Shown: positions 33,540-41,798 of the stretch, piece by piece
How positions within the stretch are numbered: position 1 is the first letter of the stretch
How the letters are laid out: each line of letters begins with the position of its first letter
DNA from: an uncultured Sphaerochaeta sp.
GTDB lineage: Bacteria > Spirochaetota > Spirochaetia > Sphaerochaetales > Sphaerochaetaceae
Assembly: GCF_963667405.1 (NCBI RefSeq)
Contig: NZ_OY763408.1
Span: 1,573,757 to 1,637,756 of the forward strand
DNA length: 64,000 nucleotides
Direction of reading: 5' to 3'
Position numbers and translations under genes: made by a program
The notes under the pieces: generated by a model
Database searches by the model: none
What the model saw: only the letters and a program-made list of their open reading frames with translations
What the model was told of the DNA's origin: nothing

Positions 33540-34346
33540 ATGGAATTATCACTTGACGGAAAGGCATTGGATGAATTGAGCGAAGTGGTTCGGTCCTGCG
33601 GCCGTATGGCCAAGGAAAAGCAGGCTACCATCCACCGCTCCTACAAGAGCGACGGTACGGTACTCACCGAGACGGATCTGGCCATCTCCAGCAAAATACT
33701 TGCAGTGGTTTCACACCTCTTTCCCGAGGCAAACATCATCAGTGAGGAGACCTTGACAGAGTACAAGGAGGATGCACCGTGCACCTTCGTACTCGATCCC
33801 ATCGATGGTACTGATGTCTACTCGCAGGGGCTCCCCTCCTGGGCGGTGGCCTTGGGTATCCTGGACCGCGACAGAAAGCCGGTGGGGGCCATGATCAGCT
33901 GCCCACGCTGGGGACTTGGGGAGGATGAGCTCTATGTCCGGCTTGACCCGGGCAAGGAGCTGTTGATCAATGACAGGCCGTTCATCATGCAGGGTGCGAA
34001 GGATTTCCCCCATCAGATTACGATGGGTTCAAGCGGACAGCGCCTGATGGACTTCTCCCACTTCGAGGGGAAGATCAGGATCTTCGGCTCTTCCATCCTC
34101 CACATGCTCAGTCCGGTGCTCTATGAGCACATCCAGGGATGCGTGAACCAAAGCTGCTATGTGTGGGACATTGCATCCGCCCATGCAGTGCTGCTGCATT
34201 GCGGGATGAACATTGAGTATGTGAATGGCAAAAAATTCATATACGATGATGCATTCATGCTTGAGCGCAAGCCCTTCTCGCCCTCTTTCTATGCAGGGAC
34301 GAGTGAGTGCATCAAGGCGCTGGGAAAGGTCTTGCCTCCCAAATGA
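33540..34346 (+). CDS. inositol monophosphatase-family phosphatase
   Basis: This 268-residue Mg2+-dependent phosphatase shows the metal motifs ISEE near residue 68, D86-P-I-D89-G-T, and WDIASAHAVL near 215. The family includes inositol-1-phosphatase, CysQ (3'-phosphoadenosine 5'-phosphate) and fructose-1,6-bisphosphatase members. Substrate is not readable from sequence, though CysQ-like activity is as likely as inositol phosphatase. The ATG lies only 34 bases from the divergent mfd start, so the two promoters must overlap. Its stop abuts the stop of the convergent transporter gene without spacing. Confidence 0.85.
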   Translation: MELSLDGKALDELSEVVRSCGRMAKEKQATIHRSYKSDGTVLTETDLAISSKILAVVSHLFPEANIISEETLTEYKEDAPCTFVLDPIDGTDVYSQGLPSWAVALGILDRDRKPVGAMISCPRWGLGEDELYVRLDPGKELLINDRPFIMQGAKDFPHQITMGSSGQRLMDFSHFEGKIRIFGSSILHMLSPVLYEHIQGCVNQSCYVWDIASAHAVLLHCGMNIEYVNGKKFIYDDAFMLERKPFSPSFYAGTSECIKALGKVLPPK

Positions 34347-35033
34347 TCATTTGGGAAGCTTTTGCTGCTCGCTCCAGTTCCGCGCAAGATACATGAAGGG
34401 GGTGTCCAGCATTGCGACCACCCATTTCAAGAGATAGGTGCTGATCATGATCTGAAGCAGTACCGAGCTTGGGTATACGCCATAGAAGGCGATGAGCGTA
34501 AAGACCAACGTATCGATGAACTGGCTGACAAAGGTGCTGAGATTGTTGCGAAGCCACAGGGTATTCCTCCCCGGCTTCTTGCGTTTCCAGAAGTCAAAGG
34601 CCCAGATGTCATGCAGATTGCTGATCACATAGGCGATGAGCGATCCGAGGGCTATGCGCGGCATCAGGCCGAAGACCAGGCTCAGCGAAGGGTGGGCGAT
34701 GTCCGAGACAGCCGGCTCAAAAAGCAGGGCAACCTGCATGATGATGGTCATGGAAAGAAGACTGAAAAATCCGATGGCTACAGCCTTGGCCGACTCACGC
34801 TTGCCGTACAGCTCGCTGAGGATGTCGGTGGCCAGAAACCCGGTGGCATACACGATGTTGCCCAGGGTTGCCTCCAGGCCGAAGAGCATGACATTCTTGG
34901 TTACCTGGATATTTGCCAGGATGACGCTGATCGGAACCCAGATGTAGAGACCCGTCTTCCCCCAAAGGCGGAGAGCGACCATGATCAGAAGAAAATTCAG
35001 GACCAACATCACCAACCAGTACAGTTCATTCAT
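34347..35033 (-). CDS. queuosine precursor transporter, YhhQ/VUT-1 family
   Basis: This 228-residue inner-membrane protein has six or seven helices. Family members import preQ0/preQ1 or queuine for tRNA queuosine synthesis. Readable family blocks are ANIQVTKNVMLFGLEATLGN, YATGFLATDILSELYGK and the C-terminal FVSQFIDTLVF with STYLLKW. No queuosine biosynthesis gene is next to it. The start at 35033 overlaps the stop of the upstream NTPase gene (ATGA), indicating translational coupling; AAGGA lies upstream. The three genes 36179-34347 form one operon. Confidence 0.87.
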   Translation of the reverse strand: MNELYWLVMLVLNFLLIMVALRLWGKTGLYIWVPISVILANIQVTKNVMLFGLEATLGNIVYATGFLATDILSELYGKRESAKAVAIGFFSLLSMTIIMQVALLFEPAVSDIAHPSLSLVFGLMPRIALGSLIAYVISNLHDIWAFDFWKRKKPGRNTLWLRNNLSTFVSQFIDTLVFTLIAFYGVYPSSVLLQIMISTYLLKWVVAMLDTPFMYLARNWSEQQKLPK

Positions 35034-35530
35034 GATTCATTCCTTATGGGCTTGGCAACATTCACGACCGAGTAGGGATGCTCTTCCAAACAAAACGTAT
35101 GGATCACCTGGTCCAAAAAGTTGGTACGTACTGCTGCAATGACTGATACGGATTCTGTTGCCAGTGCTGCACGAAATGAGGGAAAAAACCCACCTCCCTG
35201 CAGTTCCAACCGCCCGATCTCATCAAAGAACACCACGTTGCATCGGCCAAGATCGCTGTGAATCTGAGCATTGGCCCAGACAAAGGCTGACTCATCCACA
35301 GAAAAACGGCCCAGGCGTACCGAACCCAGGTTGGACTCCGCACTGAAGGCCATACGCGATTCGCCGGTTGCCAAGCTGTTCAGTCTATACCAAGTTTTTC
35401 CGGGATTTGCAAGAGCAAGAAAGCCCCCGACCGTATGGTTCTGTGCATGGTGGATGGTGAGCATGCGCGTTAGCGTAGTTGTCTTTCCACTGTCACGCTC
35501 ACCCACCACCAAAACGAGCTCAGCTGACAC
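35030..35530 (-). CDS. THEP1-like nucleoside-triphosphatase
   Basis: This 166-residue P-loop ATPase/GTPase resembles the NTPase_1 (THEP1) family. It has Walker A GERDSGKTTTL at about residues 10-18 and Walker B NVVFFDEIGRLEL near 104, followed by the family's pattern of a short Rossmann core. Cellular role is not established. The start is a GTG at 35530, eleven bases inside the upstream gene, with AGGGG seven bases before it. Its own stop overlaps the start of the queuosine-precursor transporter, so translation of all three genes is linked. Confidence 0.75.
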   Translation of the reverse strand: MSAELVLVVGERDSGKTTTLTRMLTIHHAQNHTVGGFLALANPGKTWYRLNSLATGESRMAFSAESNLGSVRLGRFSVDESAFVWANAQIHSDLGRCNVVFFDEIGRLELQGGGFFPSFRAALATESVSVIAAVRTNFLDQVIHTFCLEEHPYSVVNVAKPIRNES

Positions 35531-36179
35531 CCAGGAACCCCTGCAGGACATCAAAGGCTTTCATCGAATCCTCGCGCTTGATGACAAAGGTGAGTTCATT
35601 CATGGTGGAGACAATCTCTATCACATTGATCTGCTCCCAGGCCAGATGACGCACCGCCTCGTACACGATGCCGGGAGTCTGGAGGAAATCGCCGGTGAAG
35701 ACCAAGGAGAGCGCCACCAGGTCATCCATCTGGTTGAGGACTTCCTCATCCTTGGCAAGTTCACTGACCAGCTGGCGATACTTCTCGCTGACGGCGAGCG
35801 ATACCTCGTGGCTGCCGAGGGTGATGTTCAGGAAATCACCTTTCTCAGTCGAAATCTGCCCGTACAAGGAACCAAGTTTGCTGATGAAGCTGTCGCGCCG
35901 AACCAGATTCAGATCAAAGATGTTGGTCTTCATCACAATGCCATATTCGACATTTCCCTTGTCCTGTTTCAAGCTCGCCCGTTTCAGTTCCTCTGCATAG
36001 CGTCGGAGGGCCATGACGATGGCGCTGGCCTTCACTTCCTTGCCATACGCTTTCTGTACCTCGTCCTGGATGGAGGCTGCATAGTTGCTGAAACTGAGAA
36101 TTCCCTTGATGAGCATCTCATGGATGAACGGGGACTTATCCACGATACGTTTAACACAGCTACTTACTGAATCAGCCAT
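35520..36179 (-). CDS. ACT-domain protein of unknown function
   Basis: This 219-residue cytosolic protein has an N-terminal helical part (about 1-70, with a possible HTH-like AYGKEVKASAIVMALRRYAEELKR). Its C-terminal region resembles the tandem ACT modules of aspartate kinase, with VFTGDFLQTPGIVYEAVRHLA and INVIEIVSTMNELTFVIKRED. ACT domains bind amino acids, so it is probably a ligand-sensing regulator; the ligand is unknown. It heads the operon with the NTPase and the transporter. The start at 36179 has CGGAGG upstream. It has no catalytic kinase domain. Confidence 0.75.
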   Translation of the reverse strand: MADSVSSCVKRIVDKSPFIHEMLIKGILSFSNYAASIQDEVQKAYGKEVKASAIVMALRRYAEELKRASLKQDKGNVEYGIVMKTNIFDLNLVRRDSFISKLGSLYGQISTEKGDFLNITLGSHEVSLAVSEKYRQLVSELAKDEEVLNQMDDLVALSLVFTGDFLQTPGIVYEAVRHLAWEQINVIEIVSTMNELTFVIKREDSMKAFDVLQGFLGVS

Positions 36180-36353
36180 ACATCCTCCGATATGTTACTA
36201 TTATCACAATCGGTAATAAATTACAACAAATTTACCGTGTATTTTTCGTAGCACACACAACCCCAAGAAAGGGGAAAAGGTACATCAACTACTACATATA
36301 GCGCTATTTCTTTGAGAATTTGCAAAAAAACAACACCGGGTCACACTAATTGC

Positions 36354-36382
36354 TTGTGCTACCAACTCAAGGGATGTACACT
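36354..36382 (+). promoter_or_regulatory. nrdR promoter with ACACTAATT repeats
   Basis: TTGTGC, 17 bases, TACACT, giving a 15-base leader that contains AGGAGG. The 9-base word ACACTAATT occurs twice, at 36343-36351 and 36378-36386, 35 bases apart. The second covers the -10 region. A second possible promoter TTGCAA-17-ACACTA lies exactly one repeat upstream. NrdR boxes begin with ACAC and come in pairs about three helical turns apart, so autoregulation is possible. Confidence 0.55.
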
Positions 36383-36404
36383 AATTATCGTAGGAGGAAC
36401 CTTC

Positions 36405-36869
36405 ATGCGATGCCCACACTGCTCCTCAGATGATGACAAAGTACTGGAATCGAGACAGAACTCGAGTGCCTCGACAATCCGCCGAAGACGGGAGTGCAAT
36501 GCCTGCGGATACCGGTTCACCAGTTATGAACGCATAGAGGACAAGCCTCTGATGGTCATCAAGCGTGATGGTAGGCGTGAGCCTTTTGACCTCAACAAGC
36601 TGGGGCGGGGTATCCGCTCCTGCACGGAAAAACTGAAGATCAGTGAAAACCAGATAGATTCCCTGCTGCAAAGCATTGAGGATGCCATCATGCTCAAGGT
36701 CGGGAGCAAACGTGAGATTGCCAGCAGCGACATCGGCGACGAAGCCCTGAAACAGCTGAAAGAAGTGGATCTGGTGGCGTATGTCCGCTTTGCTGCAGTG
36801 TACAAGGCCTTCAACGATTTGGGCCAGTTCATCGCCGAAATCCAGAAACTGGGAAAGGAACTGCTTTAG
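36405..36869 (+). CDS. nrdR: transcriptional repressor NrdR
   Basis: This 154-residue regulator of ribonucleotide reductase genes has an N-terminal zinc ribbon with CPHC (residues 3-6) and C-x-x-C in RECNACGYRF (about 31-34). The ATP-cone domain follows, with VIKRDGRREPFD and the conserved YVRFAAVYKAF near the C-terminus. NrdR senses ATP/dATP and represses nrd operons. The ATG at 36405 has AGGAGG upstream, so the longer open frame is ruled out by the promoter. The gene overlaps the convergent dGTPase gene by four bases. Confidence 0.95.
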   Translation: MRCPHCSSDDDKVLESRQNSSASTIRRRRECNACGYRFTSYERIEDKPLMVIKRDGRREPFDLNKLGRGIRSCTEKLKISENQIDSLLQSIEDAIMLKVGSKREIASSDIGDEALKQLKEVDLVAYVRFAAVYKAFNDLGQFIAEIQKLGKELL

Positions 36870-38017
36870 CGGGCGTCGAACCACTTCCCGGTCAGTGAGT
36901 GCTCAATGGTATCGTTCAAGTGCTCGGGCTTGAGTATCTCATTTGCACAATCCAGGCAAAAGTTGTCACTCATTCCAGCAATGTAGTCATAGATGAGCCG
37001 GTCCAGATTCCCATCATGCTCCTCATAGGCGTTTTTCATATCCATGAGATGATGGTAGAACCCCATGGCAAGCATGTTCTTCTCCTCCACATACCGAATT
37101 TCCTCAAACCCATAGCTGTCCATCAGCATCCTCAGGTAATCCAGAATGAGGGAGAAGAGACGGGAAAAGTAACGCTCGTACCCCTCAAGCATCGGACTTT
37201 TGTAGATATGCGTGTAGTTGAACCGGATCATCGCCTCCACATAGGGAAACAGCTCATCGCTGAAGCAGATCCCCTCCTTCTCATTGGAGTGATCGATGAC
37301 ATCAACAACCAGCGTATCGATGATCTGTGCATTGCGCCGGCCCAGATGGCGGGCGACCTCTTCGGGCAACTCTTCCTTGCGGACAAGGCCCAGCCGGCAG
37401 GCATCCTCGAAATCCCGGCCAAGGTAGGCGATGGTATCGCTGAAGCGAACTACAGCAGCCTCATAGGTGGCGGGGAGCAGACCTTTCCTGCTGGTGATCG
37501 AAGAGAGGTCCCTCACTGCAAAGGTCGGCTTGATCGCCTTGACCAGATGTTCCCCGTTGTGACAGACAATCCCGTCGCGAACCGCATAGGTGAGGTTCAG
37601 CCCCTGGCCTTGGTTGCTGAGAAACTCAACAACCCTCAGACTGTTCACCTCGTGCTCGAAGGGAGGGAATTGTGCTTTTTGCATCGCCTGGGAGAGAATT
37701 TTCTCGCCGGTATGCCCGAATGGGGTGTGCCCAAGATCGTGGCCCATGCCGATGGCCCACGCCAGCTCGCTGTCCAACCCCAGCCCCCTGCAGATGGAAG
37801 ATGCGATGGACGCAACGTGCAGACAGTGTTCCATCCGGGTGCAGATGTGATCGTTGCTCGGAGCAAAAAAGACCTGGGTCTTGTGCTTGAGCCTGCGAAA
37901 CGGCGAGGAGTGAATGATGGCGGTGGTATCGCGGTAGAACGGTCCTCGCACATCTTCGCTCTTTGGTATTCTGCGTGTGGTGAGCTCCTCGGCTGAGATC
38001 ATGTTTTGCAATTCCAT
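36866..38017 (-). CDS. dgt: deoxyguanosinetriphosphate triphosphohydrolase-like protein
   Basis: This 383-residue HD-domain enzyme hydrolyses dNTPs to the deoxynucleoside and triphosphate. Visible features are the substrate/metal segment RRLKHKTQVF (about 41-50), H64 in RMEHCLHV, the H93-D94 pair in GHDLGHTPFGH, and the C-terminal domain. The length fits the short, allosterically activated dGTPase subfamily. The start at 38017 has a weak GGGGAAT upstream. It is convergent with nrdR, overlapping the 3' end by four bases, so both genes of dNTP control are tail to tail. Confidence 0.92.
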   Translation of the reverse strand: MELQNMISAEELTTRRIPKSEDVRGPFYRDTTAIIHSSPFRRLKHKTQVFFAPSNDHICTRMEHCLHVASIASSICRGLGLDSELAWAIGMGHDLGHTPFGHTGEKILSQAMQKAQFPPFEHEVNSLRVVEFLSNQGQGLNLTYAVRDGIVCHNGEHLVKAIKPTFAVRDLSSITSRKGLLPATYEAAVVRFSDTIAYLGRDFEDACRLGLVRKEELPEEVARHLGRRNAQIIDTLVVDVIDHSNEKEGICFSDELFPYVEAMIRFNYTHIYKSPMLEGYERYFSRLFSLILDYLRMLMDSYGFEEIRYVEEKNMLAMGFYHHLMDMKNAYEEHDGNLDRLIYDYIAGMSDNFCLDCANEILKPEHLNDTIEHSLTGKWFDAR

Positions 38018-38082
38018 AGTTATTCCCCAAATAGGTAGCCTATGGTATCATGACAGAAGACTCTTTGGATAGCGGAGGTTCC

Positions 38083-38556
38083 ATGATTGAGATTTATGCA
38101 CTTCCTTTGGTGTGCCTGCTTCTGAATTTCCTCGCCTTTGCAGCCTGCCTGAGATTTCTCTTCTCCCGCCAAGGCCTGTATTGGATCGTGCCGCTCTTCC
38201 TCACCCTCTTCATTCTCTGGCCGAATGCATTGAACCTCTATACGGTGGCAAGCGACATCACCAAGGTGAGCCTGCCCTATACCTATTTCGATCTCCAGCC
38301 CCTTTTGCTCTCGCTCTTCTGGTATGCCATGATCGTCACCTTCCACTTTGCCCTGAAAAAGACCATCCGCGTCAATCATTATGAGGAGCAGGTACGCAAG
38401 AATCTCTTTGAAGCACGGTACCAGATGGCGGTGGAGGCCTCAGTGCACAAACGAAAGGAGCAAAGACGAAAGCAATACTATACCAACCAACCCGCCGCAG
38501 TACCCACCCTCGGAGCCTACAGTCCTGCATGGACTGATCTCTTCGACCAACGCTGA
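38083..38556 (+). CDS. small membrane protein of unknown function, first gene of the aroK operon
   Basis: This 157-residue protein has three predicted transmembrane helices (about 3-25, 32-53 and 75-95). A basic, cytosolic C-terminal tail follows, with HKRKEQRRKQYYTNQP and the end AWTDLFDQR. I do not recognise a family. The start at 38083 has GGAGG six bases upstream. It ends two bases before aroK, so the five plus-strand genes to 43675 are one operon; nothing in the sequence links it to shikimate or DNA repair. Confidence 0.75.
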   Translation: MIEIYALPLVCLLLNFLAFAACLRFLFSRQGLYWIVPLFLTLFILWPNALNLYTVASDITKVSLPYTYFDLQPLLLSLFWYAMIVTFHFALKKTIRVNHYEEQVRKNLFEARYQMAVEASVHKRKEQRRKQYYTNQPAAVPTLGAYSPAWTDLFDQR

Positions 38557-38558
38557 GT

Positions 38559-39086
38559 ATGGGCGACCACCTCTTCTTCTGTGGCATCAAGCACAGCGGC
38601 AAATCCACCCTGGGACATCTCTTTGCCCAAGAGCGTGGACTGGCGTGGGCGGATCTTGATGAATTGGTGCTCCAGCAAGTACCCTACCCCTCCATTCGTT
38701 CCTTCTACCATGAACGAGGCAAGGATGCATTCATGCAGGAGGAGGTGAAAGCCCTCACCACCTATCTCAGAAACAGTACAGGCAGGACGGTTGTCAGTTT
38801 GGGCGGAGGAGCCGCGGACAACCAACCACTCATTGATCTTGCCAAGGCCAATGGAAAACTCCTCTACTTGGTCGTCCCCGAAGAAGTTCTCTACCAGCGC
38901 ATCATACGTGGTGGCATTCCGCCCTTCCTGGACGGGGACAATCCCCGCACCTCCTTCAGCACCCTCTATGCCAAACGACATGAGCGCTATGGAAACATCT
39001 GTGATTTCATGATAGAATTGCCCAATTATCCGGATCTCCACGATACGGCAAGATTCCTTGTCGAAACGCTACGGAACGAGGTATGA
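38559..39086 (+). CDS. aroK: shikimate kinase
   Basis: This 175-residue cytosolic kinase phosphorylates shikimate, the fifth step of chorismate synthesis. It shows Walker A GIKHSGKST (residues 9-17), the DLDE metal site and the substrate GGGAADN loop near 82-88. The lid region has an arginine pair (RIIRGG). The gene starts two bases after its neighbour and its stop overlaps the region before aroC, with the GAGG site of aroC inside its last codons. This is tight translational coupling. Confidence 0.92.
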   Translation: MGDHLFFCGIKHSGKSTLGHLFAQERGLAWADLDELVLQQVPYPSIRSFYHERGKDAFMQEEVKALTTYLRNSTGRTVVSLGGGAADNQPLIDLAKANGKLLYLVVPEEVLYQRIIRGGIPPFLDGDNPRTSFSTLYAKRHERYGNICDFMIELPNYPDLHDTARFLVETLRNEV

Positions 39087-39087
39087 A

Positions 39088-40137
39088 ATGGGACACAACA
39101 GTTTTGGCACCGCATTCACCATCACTACGTTTGGTGAGTCGCACGGAGAGGCCCTCGGGGTAATCGTCGACGGCGTGGAGCCTGGTTTCCTGGTCGACCA
39201 AGAAGCTTTGCAACGTGAAATGGACAGACGACGCCCCGGTTCGAACCCAACGGGCACCGAGCGCAATGAGATAGACAAGCTCTCCATCCTCTCCGGCCTG
39301 TACGAGGGGTACACCACCGGTACCCCCATCGCCATGATCCTGTACAGCACCAACCAAAGAAGTACCGATTATTCGCACCTGAAGGATGTCTTCAGGCCCG
39401 GGCATGCCGACTGGACCTTTGAACAAAAGTATGGAAGAAGGGATATCCGAGGCGGAGGCCGTTCCTCAGGCAGGGAAACCAGCGCCCGGGTAGCAGCCGG
39501 CGCCCTGGCAAAGCAACTCTTGGCAAAACGAGGCATCCGAATACAGGCAGGGACGGTGCAAGTGGGTTCGATCAAGGCGCAAAAGCGTGATTGGGCCGAT
39601 TGTGATCCGCTTCTGAGTTGTCCAGACCGTGAATCCGCCCAGGCCATGGTCTCTCTCATCGAGGAGGTTCGCCAGCAGAAGGACAGCATCGGAGGAGTGA
39701 TCGAATGCCGTGTACAAGGACTGCCGGTCGGGCTTGGGGAACCGGTCTTCGGCAAGCTCGATGCCCTGCTCTCCCATGCGGTGATGAGCATCGGGGCAGT
39801 CAAGGGAATCCAGTTCGGTGACGGGTTCGCCTGTGCATCCATGCGCGGCAGCGAATGCAATGACCAGCGAACCAGTGAAGGCTTTCTCTCCAACCACGCC
39901 GGGGGTATCCTCGGAGGTATCTCCAGTGGACAGGAGCTGGTACTGCAGGCGGCGATCAAGCCGACCTCTTCCATAGGCAAGCCCCAGCTGACGGTGAACA
40001 AGGCAAATGAAACGGTAACGTTGGAAGTGCAAGGACGGCATGATCCCTGTATCTGCGGCCGTGCAGTGGTGGTCGTGGAGGCCATGGTTGCCATCACGCT
40101 GCTCGATCTCCTCTACACTGCGTTTGGAAAAGCATGA
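39088..40137 (+). CDS. aroC: chorismate synthase
   Basis: This 349-residue FMN-dependent enzyme makes chorismate from EPSP. Signatures are FGESHGEALG near residue 15-24, RRDIRGGGRSSGRETSARVAAGA near 115-138, and GRHDPCICGRAVVVVEAM near the C-terminus. The length is typical. The ATG at 39088 has GAGG six bases upstream inside the aroK end. Its stop overlaps the start of the helicase gene in an ATGATG arrangement. Together with aroK and the convergent aroDE it supplies three of the last steps of the shikimate pathway. Confidence 0.96.
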   Translation: MGHNSFGTAFTITTFGESHGEALGVIVDGVEPGFLVDQEALQREMDRRRPGSNPTGTERNEIDKLSILSGLYEGYTTGTPIAMILYSTNQRSTDYSHLKDVFRPGHADWTFEQKYGRRDIRGGGRSSGRETSARVAAGALAKQLLAKRGIRIQAGTVQVGSIKAQKRDWADCDPLLSCPDRESAQAMVSLIEEVRQQKDSIGGVIECRVQGLPVGLGEPVFGKLDALLSHAVMSIGAVKGIQFGDGFACASMRGSECNDQRTSEGFLSNHAGGILGGISSGQELVLQAAIKPTSSIGKPQLTVNKANETVTLEVQGRHDPCICGRAVVVVEAMVAITLLDLLYTAFGKA

Positions 40138-41798
40138 TGCAAGACACCCCCCTGATCGTACAAAGTGACAAGACGCTTTTGCTGGACGTACACCACCAGC
40201 GAACCGAGGAGTGCCGGGCGGATCTGGTCCGTTTCTGCGAACTCATCAAGAGCCCCGAGCATATGCATACCTATACACTCAGCGCCATTTCGCTGTGGAA
40301 TGCTGCGGCAAGCGGCATCAAGCTGGAAACCATTCTCGACCGCCTTACCTACTGGAGCAAATTCCCGGTAGCCGAGAGCGTCCTGTTTTATGTCAGGGAC
40401 ATGGCTTCCCGGTGGGGAAAGGTCAGGCTTACCGAAAGTGATGATCCGCGGTACTACCGACTTGAGGTGGACAGCGAGCGCATCAAGAGTGAACTGATGC
40501 AGCGCAAAGCCCTCTCCAAGGTGCTTGTGCTCAAGGACAGCAGGACGTTTCTGCTCGAAACCTATGCCAGGGGAGAAGTGAAACTGCAACTGATCAAGAT
40601 CGGCTACCCGGTCGATGACCGGATCCGCCTCAATGCAGGCCCTCCTTTGCCGCTTTCCTTGCGGGAGCAAACCAGAAAAGGCAAGGATTTTGTCGTCAGG
40701 CCGTACCAGAAGATGGCTGCAGACGCACTTTTGGGAGACTTGGGACCGGGTTGCGGCTTCGGCACCATCGTCTTGCCCTGTGGATCGGGAAAAACCGTGG
40801 TGGGCATGGAAATCATGCAAAGACTGGCTACCAAGACACTGGTGGTGACCACCAATGTGGCTGCGGTGCACCAGTGGATGCAGGAAATCCTGGACAAGAC
40901 CGATCTGACCGAGGAACAAGTCGGCGAGTACACCGGGGAGCGCAAGGATCCGCGCGACGTCACCGTGTGCACCTACCAGGTCCTTACCTATCGTCCGGAC
41001 AAGGAGGGGCCGTTCCCCCATCTTGACCTTCTGACCAAGGGCAACTGGGGTCTCATCATCTATGATGAGGTGCACATGCTTCCTGCCCCGGTCTTCAAGA
41101 TCACCGCAGAGCTCCAGGCAGTCTACCGTGTCGGCCTGACTGCCACGCTGGTCCGTGAGGACGGCAGGGAGGACGAGGTGTTCAGCCTTGTCGGACCCAA
41201 GCGATTCGACGTCCCCTGGAACGAATTGCAGCAGCAAGGCTTCATCGCCGAGGCATACTGCCACGAAATCCGCATTGACCTGCCAAAGGAGCTGGAAATC
41301 CCGTATGCACTCGGAACCAAACGGGAGAAGTACCGGATGGCCAGCGAGAATCCTCTCAAACTGGAGGTGGTGAAAGAGCTGGTCAATCGGCATCCTGATG
41401 ACTTCATCCTGATCATCGGCCAGTACCTTGACCAGCTGAAGCATATCGCGGATGCCTTCAAGCTCCCCATCATCACCGGCAGCACACCCAACGCAAAACG
41501 GGAGGAGCTCTACAGCGCCTTCAGGGAAGGGACGACCAGGATTCTGGTCGTGAGCAAGGTAGCCAACTTTGCCATCGATCTTCCTGACGCCTCGGTGGCA
41601 ATCCAGGTCTCCGGTACCTTCGGTTCTCGCAGTGAGGAAGCACAGAGACTGGGACGGGTCCTCAGGCCGAAGAACCGTTCGAGTTTCTTTTACTCGGTAG
41701 TCACCCGGTATTCCAACGAGGAAGAGTTCGCCGCAAACAGACAGAAGTTCCTTGCAGAACAGGGATACTCCTATGAGATTGAGGTATGGGACAATTGA
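40134..41798 (+). CDS. XPB/Ssl2-type DNA helicase (SF2, DEVH)
   Basis: This 554-residue 3'-5' helicase is homologous to eukaryotic/archaeal XPB. It has an N-terminal damage-recognition-like domain (about 1-190). The first motor domain follows with Walker A GSGKT at residues 217-221, the D311-E-V-H box, and the VRED-GRED loop that is the RED motif of XPB. The second motor domain contains ITGSTPNAKR and QRLGRVLRPK. Bacterial XPB is known from actinobacteria and spirochaetes; its role in repair is not fully settled. It starts within the aroC stop (ATGA) and overlaps the partner gene by 13 bases, so the operon links it translationally to both. Confidence 0.92.
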   Translation: MMQDTPLIVQSDKTLLLDVHHQRTEECRADLVRFCELIKSPEHMHTYTLSAISLWNAAASGIKLETILDRLTYWSKFPVAESVLFYVRDMASRWGKVRLTESDDPRYYRLEVDSERIKSELMQRKALSKVLVLKDSRTFLLETYARGEVKLQLIKIGYPVDDRIRLNAGPPLPLSLREQTRKGKDFVVRPYQKMAADALLGDLGPGCGFGTIVLPCGSGKTVVGMEIMQRLATKTLVVTTNVAAVHQWMQEILDKTDLTEEQVGEYTGERKDPRDVTVCTYQVLTYRPDKEGPFPHLDLLTKGNWGLIIYDEVHMLPAPVFKITAELQAVYRVGLTATLVREDGREDEVFSLVGPKRFDVPWNELQQQGFIAEAYCHEIRIDLPKELEIPYALGTKREKYRMASENPLKLEVVKELVNRHPDDFILIIGQYLDQLKHIADAFKLPIITGSTPNAKREELYSAFREGTTRILVVSKVANFAIDLPDASVAIQVSGTFGSRSEEAQRLGRVLRPKNRSSFFYSVVTRYSNEEEFAANRQKFLAEQGYSYEIEVWDN

